Shown: piece after piece, positions 9,370-17,577 of the stretch
Numbering within the stretch: the stretch's first letter is position 1
Layout of the letters: every line of letters starts with the position of its first letter
DNA from: Desulfovibrio sp. A2
GTDB lineage: Bacteria; Desulfobacterota; Desulfovibrionia; Desulfovibrionales; Desulfovibrionaceae
Direction: 5' to 3'
DNA: 32,919 nt
Assembly: GCF_000226255.1 (NCBI RefSeq)
Contig: NZ_AGFG01000007.1
Location: 1-32,919 of the forward strand
Position numbers and translations under genes: made by a program
The notes under the pieces: generated by a model
The model's database searches: none
What the model was told of the DNA's origin: nothing
The model's input: only the letters and a program-made list of their open reading frames with translations

Positions 9370-10689
9370 ATGCCCCAGCCTTTCGACAGCGCCCTGGCCC
9401 TGGAATCCGCCGCGCCCGCCTCCGCCATGCCGCGTCTGCGCGTGCTGGTGGTGCTGCCCATGTATGGTGGTTCGCTGCCCATCGGGCGGTATTGCGTGGA
9501 CGCCCTGCGCGACCTGGGGCACGTGGTGGAAACCTTCGAGGCCCCGTCGTTCCTCGGCGCGTTCACGGCGTTGAAGGACCTGAAGGTGACGGCGGACCGG
9601 CTGGAGTACCTGGAGAACGCGTTTCTTCAAGTGGTTTCGCAGGCGGTGCTGGCCAAGGTGGAAACCTTCGGCCCGGACTTGGTGCTGTGCCTGGCGCAGG
9701 CGCCGCTGAACCATCAGGCCCTCAAGCGGTTGCGCCGTGACAACGTGGCCACGGCCATGTGGTTCGTGGAAGATCACCGGGTGTTCACCTACTGGCGGGC
9801 CTTTGCCCCGTTCTACGACGTGTTCGCCGTGATCCAGCGCGACCCACTGCTGGAGGAACTGGCCAGTATCGGCGTGCGCGACGCGCTGTATCTGCCCATG
9901 GCCGCGCTGCCGTCCTTTCACAAACCACTTGAACTTTCGCCGGTGGACCAGCGCCGCTACGGAGCCGACGTGGCCTTTCTGGGCGCGGGCTACCCCAACC
10001 GGCGCGTGGCCTTTCGCCAACTGGTGCACCTGGACTTCAAGATCTGGGGCACGGAATGGGACGGCGAAGCGCTGCTGGCGCGGCACGTGCAACAGGGTGG
10101 TGCGCGGGTTTCCGCAGAGGATTCGGTGAAGATCTACAACGCCAGCCGTATCAACCTGAACCTGCATTCCAGCATCCAGGCGCGCACGCTGGTCACCGGC
10201 GGCGACTTCGTGAACCCGCGCACCTTCGAGCTGGCCTGCATCGGGGCCTTCCAACTGGTGGACCGGCGCACCCTGATGGGCGAACTGTTCGCGGATGACG
10301 AACTGGCCACCTTCGATTCCATGGACGGGCTGACCGAGGCCATCGCCCATTACCTGGCCCACCCCGAAGAACGACAGGCCATGGCGGCCCGCGCCCGCGC
10401 ACGGGTGCTGGCGGAGCACACCTACCAGCACCGCATGCGCAGCCTGCTGGACTTCATCGCCCAGCGCCGCCCGGGCTGGCCCGCCCCGCGCACGGCCGAT
10501 GCGGGCCTGCCCGCCGACCTGCCGGAGGACATGCGCCGCGATCTCGCTGGCTTGCTGGACCGGCTGGGCCTGCCCGCCGACGCCGCCTTTGCCGATGTGA
10601 TCACCGCCCTGCGCCAGCGCAGTGGCCAACTGACTCCTCTGGAAACGTCATTGCTGTTTCTGGACGAGTGGCGCAAGCAATATCTTTAA
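9370..10689 (+). CDS. CgeB-like glycosyltransferase
   Basis: Protein of 439 residues of the CgeB/DUF3880 plus Glyco_trans_1_2 type. The N-terminal Rossmann-like part starts MPRLRVLVVLPMYGGSLPIGRYCVDALRDLGH. The middle has FVEDHRVFTYW and DVAFLGAGYPNRR, and the C-terminal part has the donor-site run IYNASRINLNLHSSI...NPRTFELACIGAFQLVDRR, with Glu of RTFEL as the expected nucleotide-sugar ligand. The start chosen is the ATG at 9370, preceded by GAGG with 7 bases spacing; another ATG at 9322 lacks such a site. Proteins of this type are often linked to flagellin or surface glycosylation in Desulfovibrio, but the acceptor is unknown here. The stop codon lies at the sharp drop in GC that begins the dGTPase segment. 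Confidence 0.87.
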   Translation: MPQPFDSALALESAAPASAMPRLRVLVVLPMYGGSLPIGRYCVDALRDLGHVVETFEAPSFLGAFTALKDLKVTADRLEYLENAFLQVVSQAVLAKVETFGPDLVLCLAQAPLNHQALKRLRRDNVATAMWFVEDHRVFTYWRAFAPFYDVFAVIQRDPLLEELASIGVRDALYLPMAALPSFHKPLELSPVDQRRYGADVAFLGAGYPNRRVAFRQLVHLDFKIWGTEWDGEALLARHVQQGGARVSAEDSVKIYNASRINLNLHSSIQARTLVTGGDFVNPRTFELACIGAFQLVDRRTLMGELFADDELATFDSMDGLTEAIAHYLAHPEERQAMAARARARVLAEHTYQHRMRSLLDFIAQRRPGWPAPRTADAGLPADLPEDMRRDLAGLLDRLGLPADAAFADVITALRQRSGQLTPLETSLLFLDEWRKQYL

Positions 10690-10707
10690 TTCTTTGGGGT
10701 GATAGTT

Positions 10708-12063
10708 ATGTGGAATGACTTGCTACAGCCATTGAGATCGCAAGATCACCTGTCTACGTTTCGTCCAGAAAGAAGCCCTTTTGCTGTAGATGTGGATAGA
10801 ATAATTTTTTCTAGTTCCTTTCGAAGATTGAGTCGGAAAAGCCAAGTTCACCCTTTGGCGATGAATGATCACTTGCATAATAGAATGTCCCATTCCCTTG
10901 AGGTGAGTTGTGTTGGACGCTCGTTGGGCACTGCAATCGGTTTCTTTCTCTCTGAGTCAGGGAGTCTCCCGAGAAACGTGCATCCTGTTAATATCGGTGA
11001 AATTGTTCAGGCAGCTTGTCTTGCACACGACATTGGAAATCCTCCCTTCGGTCACGCCGGGGAAGAAGCTGTGCGTGGTTGGTTTTTGGATTTTGAGAAT
11101 GCTAAGTATTTAGAAATGCTTGACCCGTCGGCTCGAACGGACTTCACATGTTTTGATGGTAACGCACAAGGGTTTAGAGTTGTTACTCGGCTTGAAATGG
11201 GGGGGGAAAAGACAGGTGGGTTAGGATTGACCTATCCGGTCGTCGCTTCAATGGTTAAGTATCCCATTTCGTCATACCGTGCGGATGTTGCCAAAAGGGG
11301 TGAATCTCGTAAGTATAGCTACCATTCATCAGAGAAAAATATTTTTTATGATATTTTTAAGGCGCTTGGTTTGATGAAAACGCGAAAACATATCAAACGT
11401 CATCCTTTGTCATATTTGGTTGAGGCTGCCGATGATATTTGCTATTCGATAATTGATCTTGAGGACGCTTGGGAGATTCGGCTCGTTACATACGAGGAGA
11501 TGTTTAATGCTTGTGAATGTATTTTGGACGAAGAACTTATAAGTAAGATGGTTGGTCATACGTCTGATCGCAGAAAAGTAGGACATCTTAGGGCTGTTGT
11601 AATAGGTCGGCTTGTGAGCAAGGCAAAAGATGCTTTTGTAGAAAATTATGATGCTATAGTTGAAGGAGGCGTTAAGGACTTAATTTCAGTGTGCTGCAAA
11701 GAAGCATCATGTTGTGTAAAAAATGCTAAAGACCTTGCGAAGAGAAAAGTATACTCTGAGCATAGAAAAACAGTTTTAGAAGTCGGTGCATATTCAGTTT
11801 ATTCTGCGCTGTTAAGCGTTTTTATACCAGCCGCTTACTACTATGTTCTTAATGATAAGCCTTCAATGATGTATAAATATTCGAAAGCGCTAGAAGTCCT
11901 TGGCGATAATTTGCCCGCTAGGGAGCCGTTGGAATCAAAAAGTGATGAATTACATAGGGCATACATGGGTGTGATCGATTATGTGTCTGGTATGACAGAT
12001 GCGTATGCGACGTTTGTTGCGCAACAATTTTCAGGTGCAGGAACTGGCCCGTGGCAGGCATAA
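10708..12063 (+). CDS. dGTPase-family deoxynucleotide triphosphohydrolase, AT-rich and probably acquired
   Basis: HD-domain dNTP triphosphohydrolase of 451 residues, which splits dGTP (or other dNTPs) into deoxynucleoside and triphosphate. The metal ligands of the HD fold are visible: H62 in RMSHSLEV, H107-D108 in AHDIGNPPFGHAGEEA, and the late Asp in EAADDICYSIIDLEDA (242-243). FRRLSRKSQVHPL at 38-50 and NAQGFRVVTRLE are also typical of E. coli-like dGTPases. The ATG at 10708 with GGGGTGAT upstream is preferred to the GTG at 10699. Base composition is about 40% GC by eye with many A/T third positions, against the mid-60s on both sides, and cysteine pairs are frequent. It starts 18 bases after the preceding stop. 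It is a likely single-gene import; housekeeping or anti-phage use cannot be separated from sequence. Confidence 0.92.
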   Translation: MWNDLLQPLRSQDHLSTFRPERSPFAVDVDRIIFSSSFRRLSRKSQVHPLAMNDHLHNRMSHSLEVSCVGRSLGTAIGFFLSESGSLPRNVHPVNIGEIVQAACLAHDIGNPPFGHAGEEAVRGWFLDFENAKYLEMLDPSARTDFTCFDGNAQGFRVVTRLEMGGEKTGGLGLTYPVVASMVKYPISSYRADVAKRGESRKYSYHSSEKNIFYDIFKALGLMKTRKHIKRHPLSYLVEAADDICYSIIDLEDAWEIRLVTYEEMFNACECILDEELISKMVGHTSDRRKVGHLRAVVIGRLVSKAKDAFVENYDAIVEGGVKDLISVCCKEASCCVKNAKDLAKRKVYSEHRKTVLEVGAYSVYSALLSVFIPAAYYYVLNDKPSMMYKYSKALEVLGDNLPAREPLESKSDELHRAYMGVIDYVSGMTDAYATFVAQQFSGAGTGPWQA

Positions 12064-12141
12064 TTTTATTGTGAATGCGGTGGCACTCGGCGCGAGTGTT
12101 GTGGTCTTTAAGTGTATATGTCGGCATATATATGGAATAAT

Positions 12142-12981
12142 ATGTATCGGGGCGTGCGCGTTCGTGCAAACCACCTGGCCCGTCGCGCCCTGTGCGTGCT
12201 GCTGGCCCTGTGTGCCGTGTCGGCATGCATGGCGTCTTTCGTGCGTCCGGCACATGCCGAAGGCGCGTCCCCGCGAACGCTGGTGGCCGTTTCCGACGAA
12301 TGGGCTCCGCGCATCATGGCCGGGCCGGACGGCGCGGCCGAGGGCATCTGCCCCATGGTGATGCGTAAGGTGGCCGAAGACCTGGGGCTGGATGTGGAGT
12401 TCGGCTTCATGCCCAAGGCGCGCCGTCAGATGGCCTTCCGCCGGGGCGATATCAACGTGGTGCCGTGCGCCTCGCCGGTCTGGGAAGGCGTGCTGTCCGA
12501 CGTGGCGGTGTATTCCGAGCCGTTCATGATGGCCACGGAGATGGTGCTGGTGCCTGTCGGGACCAAAGGCATGTTTCGCTCCGCCAGCGATTTCGCGGGG
12601 TGGCGCATGGGCACCATCGGCGGCTACGTCTACCCCGATGGCTTCGATGCGGCCTTCGTGCAGGGCATGGTGCGGCGCGAGGATGCCTACACCGTGACCC
12701 AGAACCTCCAGAAGCTGCTGGCCGGGCGCATCGACGCCATGATCGTGGACGACTACGAGGCCGCCTACTGGATTCACAAGGGCGGGTGGTCCGAGGGCGA
12801 TTTTCGCGTGGCCTACGTCTTCGCAGATCCCGCGCCGATTTCGGTGATGCTGCACGCCTCGCTGCGCGAGCATCTGCCCAGGGTCAACGCCTCGCTGGCG
12901 CGCATGCGCTCCAACGGCACGCTGCGCGCCCTGTTCGCGGAATACGGGCCGCAGAAGCTGGCCGCCCACCTGACCCGCTGA
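12142..12981 (+). CDS. Periplasmic solute-binding protein, family 3
   Basis: Protein of 279 residues with a Sec-type signal peptide (RRALCVLLALCAVSACMASFVRPAHA, cleavage expected near AHA-EG) followed by an SBP_bac_3/PBPb domain: TLVAVSDEWAPRIM, GICPMVMRKVAEDLGLDVEF, RGDINVVPCASPVW, MGTIGGYVYPDGFD, LLAGRIDAMIVDDYEA. It most likely binds amino acids or other small solutes; no permease or ATPase gene adjoins it, so it may act as an orphan sensor or partner remote genes. The start is uncertain: in-frame GTG 12112, ATG 12118 and ATG 12142 all occur in AT-rich DNA. 12142 is chosen for the GGA six bases upstream and the compact signal peptide. The first codons sit on the boundary between AT-rich and GC-rich DNA. 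Confidence 0.85.
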   Translation: MYRGVRVRANHLARRALCVLLALCAVSACMASFVRPAHAEGASPRTLVAVSDEWAPRIMAGPDGAAEGICPMVMRKVAEDLGLDVEFGFMPKARRQMAFRRGDINVVPCASPVWEGVLSDVAVYSEPFMMATEMVLVPVGTKGMFRSASDFAGWRMGTIGGYVYPDGFDAAFVQGMVRREDAYTVTQNLQKLLAGRIDAMIVDDYEAAYWIHKGGWSEGDFRVAYVFADPAPISVMLHASLREHLPRVNASLARMRSNGTLRALFAEYGPQKLAAHLTR

Positions 12982-13132
12982 GCCCCTATCCTCCGATCGC
13001 CCGTTCCCCTGTTCCGCTGACGCGCCACGTCGTTTCGCGTACTGCGGCAGTCCTGCCTCAGGCGCGCGACCGGTGGTCCGGCCGTGCGGCCAGCGTCGCC
13101 AGTTCCTGAACCTCTTCCTGTAAGGATGCGCC

Positions 13133-13339
13133 ATGAAAGTCTACCGCTACCTGACCGGCCCCGACGATTCCGCCTTCTGCCACCGCGTCACCGAGGCCCT
13201 GAACAAGGGCTGGCAACTGCATGGCGGGCCCACGCTGGCCTACGATGCAGAGCGCAAGCAGGTGATCGCCGGTCAGGCCGTCGTAAAGGATGTGGACGAC
13301 AAGGAATACGTGCCGGGCGTGGACCTTTCCGCCTGCTAG
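13133..13339 (+). CDS. DUF1737 small protein
   Basis: Protein of 68 residues (MKVYRYLTGPDDSAFCHRVTEALNKGWQLHGGPTLAYD...) matching the DUF1737 pattern, in which a tyrosine-rich first strand, an amphipathic helix ending in NKGW, and a GGP.LAYD strand are conserved. It is soluble and of unknown function. AAGGATG precedes the ATG at a good distance, which supports translation. It stands 150 bases after the solute-binding protein and is convergent with the split-Soret cytochrome gene. Confidence 0.85.
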   Translation: MKVYRYLTGPDDSAFCHRVTEALNKGWQLHGGPTLAYDAERKQVIAGQAVVKDVDDKEYVPGVDLSAC

Positions 13340-13458
13340 CCCTCCCTCCGCGCCGTGGCCTTCATGGCGCGCGGGCTGCCGATCTGGCTGGCCCCGTCGC
13401 GACGCGGCTTCGTCCCTCTCCATCCCCCTTTTGGGAAGCCCCCGACATCCACAATGAC

Positions 13459-13500
13459 GCGCCGCGCCGTTCACCGGGGAATCCGGCGGCGGCGCGGCGC
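13459..13500. repeat. Large inverted repeat between convergent genes
   Basis: An 11-bp perfect inverted repeat (GCGCCGCGCCG at 13459-13469, CGGCGCGGCGC at 13490-13500), with an inner CCGG/CCGG pair. It lies between the convergent DUF1737 and split-Soret cytochrome genes. It may act as a transcription stop for either, but no T-run follows on either strand. Confidence 0.45.
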
Positions 13501-13549
13501 TGTGGCGAGGGGGGCAGGGCGGGGCGGATCTGGCAGGAGAAGGCGAGAA

Positions 13550-14386
13550 TCAGGGATGATTCTTGAACTTGTCCGCCGTATGCGGGCTGCCGGAATGGCA
13601 GGGGGTGCAGTCCATCTTGCCCTTCAGCAGGGGCGATTGCTTGCCGGGGTTGTGGCATTCGCCACAGTAGGTGACCGACTGCGGGTCACCGTGGGCCACG
13701 GCAAAGGCGGCCGCCTGTTTGGCGTTCATGATGGCAATGGCTTTCGTGGCCACGTCGGCGGTGATGCGCGCGCAACGTTCGCCGCGCTCCGTGCTCTTTT
13801 CCGCAAAGCCGGATGCCTGGCACCAGCGACCAACGGACACGTGGCACAGCGGCGAATGGCTCACGCTGGTGGGCAGCGCTCCGGCCACGCCCTTGAACGC
13901 CGGACCCGGATCATGCATGGGGAAGGCGGTCTGCTCGTACCAGCGGAACAGCTCGGCCACCATGGGGTCGCGGTCCTTTCGGCCCCAGAACAGCGCAAAG
14001 GCGCTGGCCGCGCCCAGCAGTGCGCCACAGATGGTGCCCCAGTCTGAAATGCCGCTCTTGCCCACTTCCAGCATCGTGAACGGGAACTGGTTGTATGGCG
14101 CGCCGTGCTGTTCGCCCATCATGCCCACGATGGCATAGAATGCCCCGTACGCGCAGCCGTAGCCCTGGTGCCAGTAGCCGTCATAGGCCACCGGCGCGCA
14201 GACCTTGGCGTCCAGCATGTGCGGCTTCCACGAGAAGGGGGCGTCCTTCTGGGCAAAACGCCCGCCCGGCGCGGCCAGGGCCGGTTCTGGCCCCGCGCCC
14301 GGCAACATGCCGCTGGCAAGGCAGCCCGTGGCGCACCCCAGCATGCTCATGGTCTTCAACATCGTTCTTCTGTCCATTCGTTCCAT
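13550..14386 (-). CDS. Split-Soret cytochrome c
   Basis: Exported diheme cytochrome of 278 residues. The N-terminus MERMDRRTMLKTMSMLG is a Tat-type twin-arginine signal with a hydrophobic stretch to about residue 40 (ALAAP). Two CXXCH heme-attachment sites lie close to the C-terminus (CGECH at 241-245, CTPCH at 260-264). Upstream is a C_GCAxxG-type redox segment (GYGCAYGAFYAIVG near 76-88) with further cysteines at 120, 181, 189 and 205 that may hold an extra cluster. This pattern is that of split-Soret cytochrome c known from Desulfovibrio desulfuricans. GGAGGA stands 6 bases before the ATG. The physiological partner is not established. An inverted repeat 75 bases upstream suggests regulated expression. 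Confidence 0.9.
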   Translation of the reverse strand: MERMDRRTMLKTMSMLGCATGCLASGMLPGAGPEPALAAPGGRFAQKDAPFSWKPHMLDAKVCAPVAYDGYWHQGYGCAYGAFYAIVGMMGEQHGAPYNQFPFTMLEVGKSGISDWGTICGALLGAASAFALFWGRKDRDPMVAELFRWYEQTAFPMHDPGPAFKGVAGALPTSVSHSPLCHVSVGRWCQASGFAEKSTERGERCARITADVATKAIAIMNAKQAAAFAVAHGDPQSVTYCGECHNPGKQSPLLKGKMDCTPCHSGSPHTADKFKNHP

Positions 14387-14461
14387 GCTGTTCCTCCGGT
14401 GAAATAAGAGCGATCACTCGCGCTCGATGATAGCTGCGTACTAGCAAGAGGCGTTCCATGG

Positions 14462-14480
14462 TTGTTCATTTTTGGAACAA
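14462..14480. promoter_or_regulatory. Candidate operator upstream of split-Soret cytochrome gene
   Basis: Inverted repeat TTGTTC-N7-GAACAA. A -10-like TATCAT (minus strand, 14427-14432) follows with no recognisable -35, and the repeat centre would lie near -50. That geometry suits an activator site, but the regulator is unknown. Confidence 0.4.
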
Positions 14481-14723
14481 TCAAGAGCGACAGCATGTTG
14501 GGTGAAACGGCAGGAGGCGATGGGTGCAAAACGGGCTTTCCGGCTGCCAACCGCGCGTGTCGTGCCGCCAACCGGACATTGCAGGGGCTGGTGAAGAATA
14601 CGGCAAGCCAGGCGAAGGTGAAGGGCGCGGCGGCGGCGTGGCACGGGGAACGGCAGCGGCGCAAGGCGTGGCTGTTGCGGCATTGCGGCTTGGCGGGAGG
14701 GGAGGGGCGGCGGAAAGGGCAGG

Positions 14724-14756
14724 AAAAAGGCCGGAAGGTGGTGCTTCCGGCCTTTT
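14724..14756 (-). terminator. Rho-independent terminator of argB
   Basis: A perfect 13-bp stem (AAAAGGCCGGAAG / CTTCCGGCCTTTT) with a 6-base loop. On the minus strand it is followed by a further T and then CC, giving a run of five T. It lies about 105 bases beyond the argB stop and is the first such signal after it. Confidence 0.85.
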
Positions 14757-14799
14757 GGGGGTGGCAATTGCAGGTGGCGTTTGGGGGAGCTTCGGCTGC

Positions 14800-14824
14800 G
14801 CGGGAACGGGGTACGCGTTCCCGC
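14800..14824. repeat. Inverted repeat downstream of argB
   Basis: GCGGGAACG and CGTTCCCGC with a 7-base loop, 37 bases after the argB stop on the minus strand. No T-run follows. It may stabilise the 3' end of the argB transcript ahead of the main terminator. Confidence 0.45.
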
Positions 14825-14860
14825 AACTCACGGCGTGTCGAGGCGTTGCGGCGGCATGCC

Positions 14861-15826
14861 CTACCGGCGGCAGCCGCAGCTCACGGCGGCGCGCGCGCCG
14901 CGCTCGCCCACGATTTCCGTGCTGATGCCCTTGTCGGTGAACAGTTCCAGCAGGATGCAGTTCTCCACCCGGCCATCCACGATCATGGCCTTTTCCACGC
15001 CTTCCTCCAGCGCTTCCAGGCAGCACTTCACCTTGGGGATCATGCCGCCGGTGAGGGTGCCGTCGGTGAACAGCTCCACGGCCTCGCGGGTGGTCAGCGA
15101 GCGGATCAGTTCCTTCTGCTTGTCCAGGATGCCCGCCACGTCGGTGAGCAGCAGCAGGCGCTTGGCGCGCAGCGCGGCCGCCACGGCCCCGGCCACGGCG
15201 TCGGCGTTGATGTTGTAGGTCTCGCCGTTCTCGTCCACGCCCACGGGCGCGATGACCGGCACGAAGTTGTCGCGCTCCAGCGAACGGAGCAGGGTGGTTT
15301 CCACCCGCATCACCTCGCCCACCTTGCCAAGGTCGATGATTTCCGGCGCGTGGTTGCCGCCGTTGACGATCATCTCCATCTTGCGGGCGCGGATGAGCTG
15401 GCCGTCCTTGCCGGAAAGGCCCACGGCCTTCACCCCGCTGAGGTTCAGCAGGTTCACGATCTCCTTGTTGACCTTGCCCACCAGCACCATTTCCACCACG
15501 TCCATGGTGGCGTCGTCGGTGACGCGCAGCCCCTCGCGGAACTGCGACTGGATGTGCAACTGCTCCAGCATGCGGCCGATCTGCGGGCCCCCGCCGTGCA
15601 CCACCACCGGGTTGATGCCCACCTGCTTCAAAAGGGCGATGTTGAGGGCGAAGGCCTTCTTCAGCGCCTCGTCCTTCATGGCGTGGCCGCCATACTTGAT
15701 GACCACGGTCTGCCCATGGAACTGGCGCATGTAGGGCAGGCACTCGATGAGCACCTTGGACTGGAGCTTGGCGTAGGCGGCGGGGTCTGCGCAGCAGGAC
15801 GCGGCCTCGTTTTCGGTCTGGCTCAT
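14861..15826 (-). CDS. argB: Acetylglutamate kinase ArgB
   Basis: Cytosolic amino-acid kinase, 321 residues, that phosphorylates N-acetylglutamate in arginine synthesis. The family motifs are all visible: [10 protein letters not shown] near 41-50, [11 protein letters not shown] near 74-84, [42 protein letters not shown] and [10 protein letters not shown] 30-residue N-terminal extension ([24 protein letters not shown]) matches the regulatory N-terminal helix of arginine-inhibited hexameric NAGKs in position, though inhibition is not shown. The C-terminus is unusually Cys/Arg-rich (SCGCRR). The ATG at 15824-15826 has only a weak AGAGAG upstream. It lies 96 bases after hslU with no terminator between, so the two are probably co-transcribed. 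Confidence 0.95.
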   Translation of the reverse strand: MSQTENEAASCCADPAAYAKLQSKVLIECLPYMRQFHGQTVVIKYGGHAMKDEALKKAFALNIALLKQVGINPVVVHGGGPQIGRMLEQLHIQSQFREGLRVTDDATMDVVEMVLVGKVNKEIVNLLNLSGVKAVGLSGKDGQLIRARKMEMIVNGGNHAPEIIDLGKVGEVMRVETTLLRSLERDNFVPVIAPVGVDENGETYNINADAVAGAVAAALRAKRLLLLTDVAGILDKQKELIRSLTTREAVELFTDGTLTGGMIPKVKCCLEALEEGVEKAMIVDGRVENCILLELFTDKGISTEIVGERGARAAVSCGCRR

Positions 15827-15922
15827 GGCACTCTCTGCGGGCGGTGCGCTACGGCGGGGTAGCGGCTGGGGTTCTTGCGACAGGGGCTGTTTCCCAAGCA
15901 GGATTTTCGTTGGAAGCAGACC

Positions 15923-17356
15923 CTACAAAATGTAGCGGCTCAAATCCTTGTTGGCGCGCACATCGGCCAGGTGCGCGCGCACGTAGTCGCTGTCCACGGT
16001 CACTCGGTCGCCGGAACGGTCGGGCGCCTCGAACGAAAGGTCGGCCAGGATCTTTTCGAGAATGGTGTACAGCCGCCGCGCGCCGATGTTCTCTGTCTGG
16101 GCGTTGGTTTCCTCCGCGAAGGCGGCGATTTCGCGCAGGGCGTCGTCGGTGAAGTCGATGTGCACCCCCTCGGTTTCCAGCAGGGCGGTGTACTGTCGGG
16201 TGAGCGCGTTGCGCGGCTCGGTGAGGATGCGCAGGAAGTCGTCGCGGCCCAGGGCGGAAAGTTCGGCCCGCAGCGGAAAGCGCCCCTGCAACTCGGGGAT
16301 CAGGTCCGAGGGCTTGCTGAAGTGGAACGCCCCGGCGGCGATGAACAGCACGTGGTCGGTGCGCACCATGCCGTACTTGGTGTTGACCACGCTGCCTTCC
16401 ACGATGGGCAGAAGGTCGCGCTGCACCCCCTCGCGCGAGACGTCGGAACTTTTCTGGGTGGTGCCGCTGGCGATCTTGTCGATTTCATCGATGAAGATGA
16501 TGCCGGTCTGCTCCACCCGCTCGCGGGCCAGGTCGGCCACGCGGTCGTGGTCGATGAGCCGGTCGGCCTCCTCCTGCACCAGTTGGTTGAAGGCGTCGCG
16601 CACCTTCATGCGGCGGCGCTTGCGGCGCGAGGGAAAGACCTTGCTGAACATGTCGCGCACTTGCGAGCCCACGTCCTCAAGCCCCGGCATGGACAACACG
16701 CCCACCTGCGGCCCGCCGGATTCCTCCACCTCCATGTCCACCTCGCGGTCGTCCAGGTTGCCGCCGCGCCACAGGGTGCGCAGCTTTTCGCGCGTGGAGG
16801 AGCGACTGTCCGAGGCCGGGCTGCCGGTCGAGGACGCGGCATCCGCCTGCGCCGGGGGCTGGGGAATGGCCTGCCCGCCGGAAAGGTCGAAGGTCAGGCC
16901 GCCCAAGCCCTGCGCGGGCTGGGACGCGGGCTGCGGCGCGCCGCCGGGCAGCAGCAGATCCAGCAGGCGTTCTTCGGCGCGGGCCTCGGCCTTCACGCGC
17001 ACCTTCTCGTTTTCTTCGGCGCGCACCAGGGCGATGCCGATTTCCATCAGGTCGCGCACCATGGATTCCACGTCGCGGCCCACGTAGCCCACCTCGGTGA
17101 ACTTGGTGGCCTCCACCTTGATGAACGGGGAAGCGGAAAGTTTGGCCAGCCGCCGGGCGATCTCGGTCTTGCCCACGCCCGTGGGGCCCATCATGATGAT
17201 GTTCTTGGGGGCTATCTCGTCGCGCAGGGCCGGGTCCAGCTGCTGGCGACGCCAGCGGTTGCGCATGGCCACCGCCACCATGCGTTTGGCGGCGTTCTGG
17301 CCCACGATGTACTTGTCCAGTTCGGAGACGATTTCTCGGGGGGTAAGGTTGCTCAT
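15923..17356 (-). CDS. hslU: ATP-dependent protease ATPase subunit HslU
   Basis: AAA+ unfoldase of the HslUV (ClpYQ) protease, 477 residues. Walker A GPTGVGKT is at 57-64, the pore-loop region [10 protein letters not shown] near 90-100, Walker [10 protein letters not shown] at 286-294, and the sensor/arginine-finger region GRFPLRAEL and [10 protein letters not shown] lie further on. The C-terminus SRYIL keeps the tail that docks into HslV. It is longer than the usual ~445 residues because the I-domain carries a Pro/Ala/Ser-rich insert around 138-188. The start chosen is the ATG at 17354-17356 ([20 protein letters not shown]), the family start; the upstream open frame is not family-like. hslV, normally its partner, is not in the flanking genes. 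Confidence 0.96.
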   Translation of the reverse strand: MSNLTPREIVSELDKYIVGQNAAKRMVAVAMRNRWRRQQLDPALRDEIAPKNIIMMGPTGVGKTEIARRLAKLSASPFIKVEATKFTEVGYVGRDVESMVRDLMEIGIALVRAEENEKVRVKAEARAEERLLDLLLPGGAPQPASQPAQGLGGLTFDLSGGQAIPQPPAQADAASSTGSPASDSRSSTREKLRTLWRGGNLDDREVDMEVEESGGPQVGVLSMPGLEDVGSQVRDMFSKVFPSRRKRRRMKVRDAFNQLVQEEADRLIDHDRVADLARERVEQTGIIFIDEIDKIASGTTQKSSDVSREGVQRDLLPIVEGSVVNTKYGMVRTDHVLFIAAGAFHFSKPSDLIPELQGRFPLRAELSALGRDDFLRILTEPRNALTRQYTALLETEGVHIDFTDDALREIAAFAEETNAQTENIGARRLYTILEKILADLSFEAPDRSGDRVTVDSDYVRAHLADVRANKDLSRYIL

Positions 17357-17428
17357 GGTCGGTATGCGCGAAGGCGGGTTGGTCGTTCTGGCGGCATGCC
17401 ACCGAGATGGGGGGCGGCCGTGCGGGGC

Positions 17429-17457
17429 ACGATACCAGCGCGGGCTGCGAAAGCCAA
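17429..17457 (-). promoter_or_regulatory. Possible promoter of hslU
   Basis: On the minus strand TTGGCT (17452-17457) and TATCGT (17429-17434, 4/6) are separated by 17 bases, downstream of the degP terminator and upstream of hslU. The -35 is weak, so this is tentative. Confidence 0.3.
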
Positions 17458-17517
17458 CGCCGCGTGAGGCCCGAACGACGGTGAAACGGAAACGAAAGGG
17501 GGCCGGGGCAAATTGAA

Positions 17518-17547
17518 GGGGAGGGGGCGCATGCGCGCCTCCTCCCC
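17518..17547 (-). terminator. Terminator-like hairpin after degP
   Basis: A 13-bp stem with one G-T pair (GGGGAGGGGGCGC / GCGCCTCCTCCCC, loop ATGC). On the minus strand it begins about 30 bases beyond the degP stop and is followed by TTCAATTTG, a weak T-run. Confidence 0.6.
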
Positions 17548-17577
17548 GATTTTCGATCACGTTGCGCGCGTTGCGCG

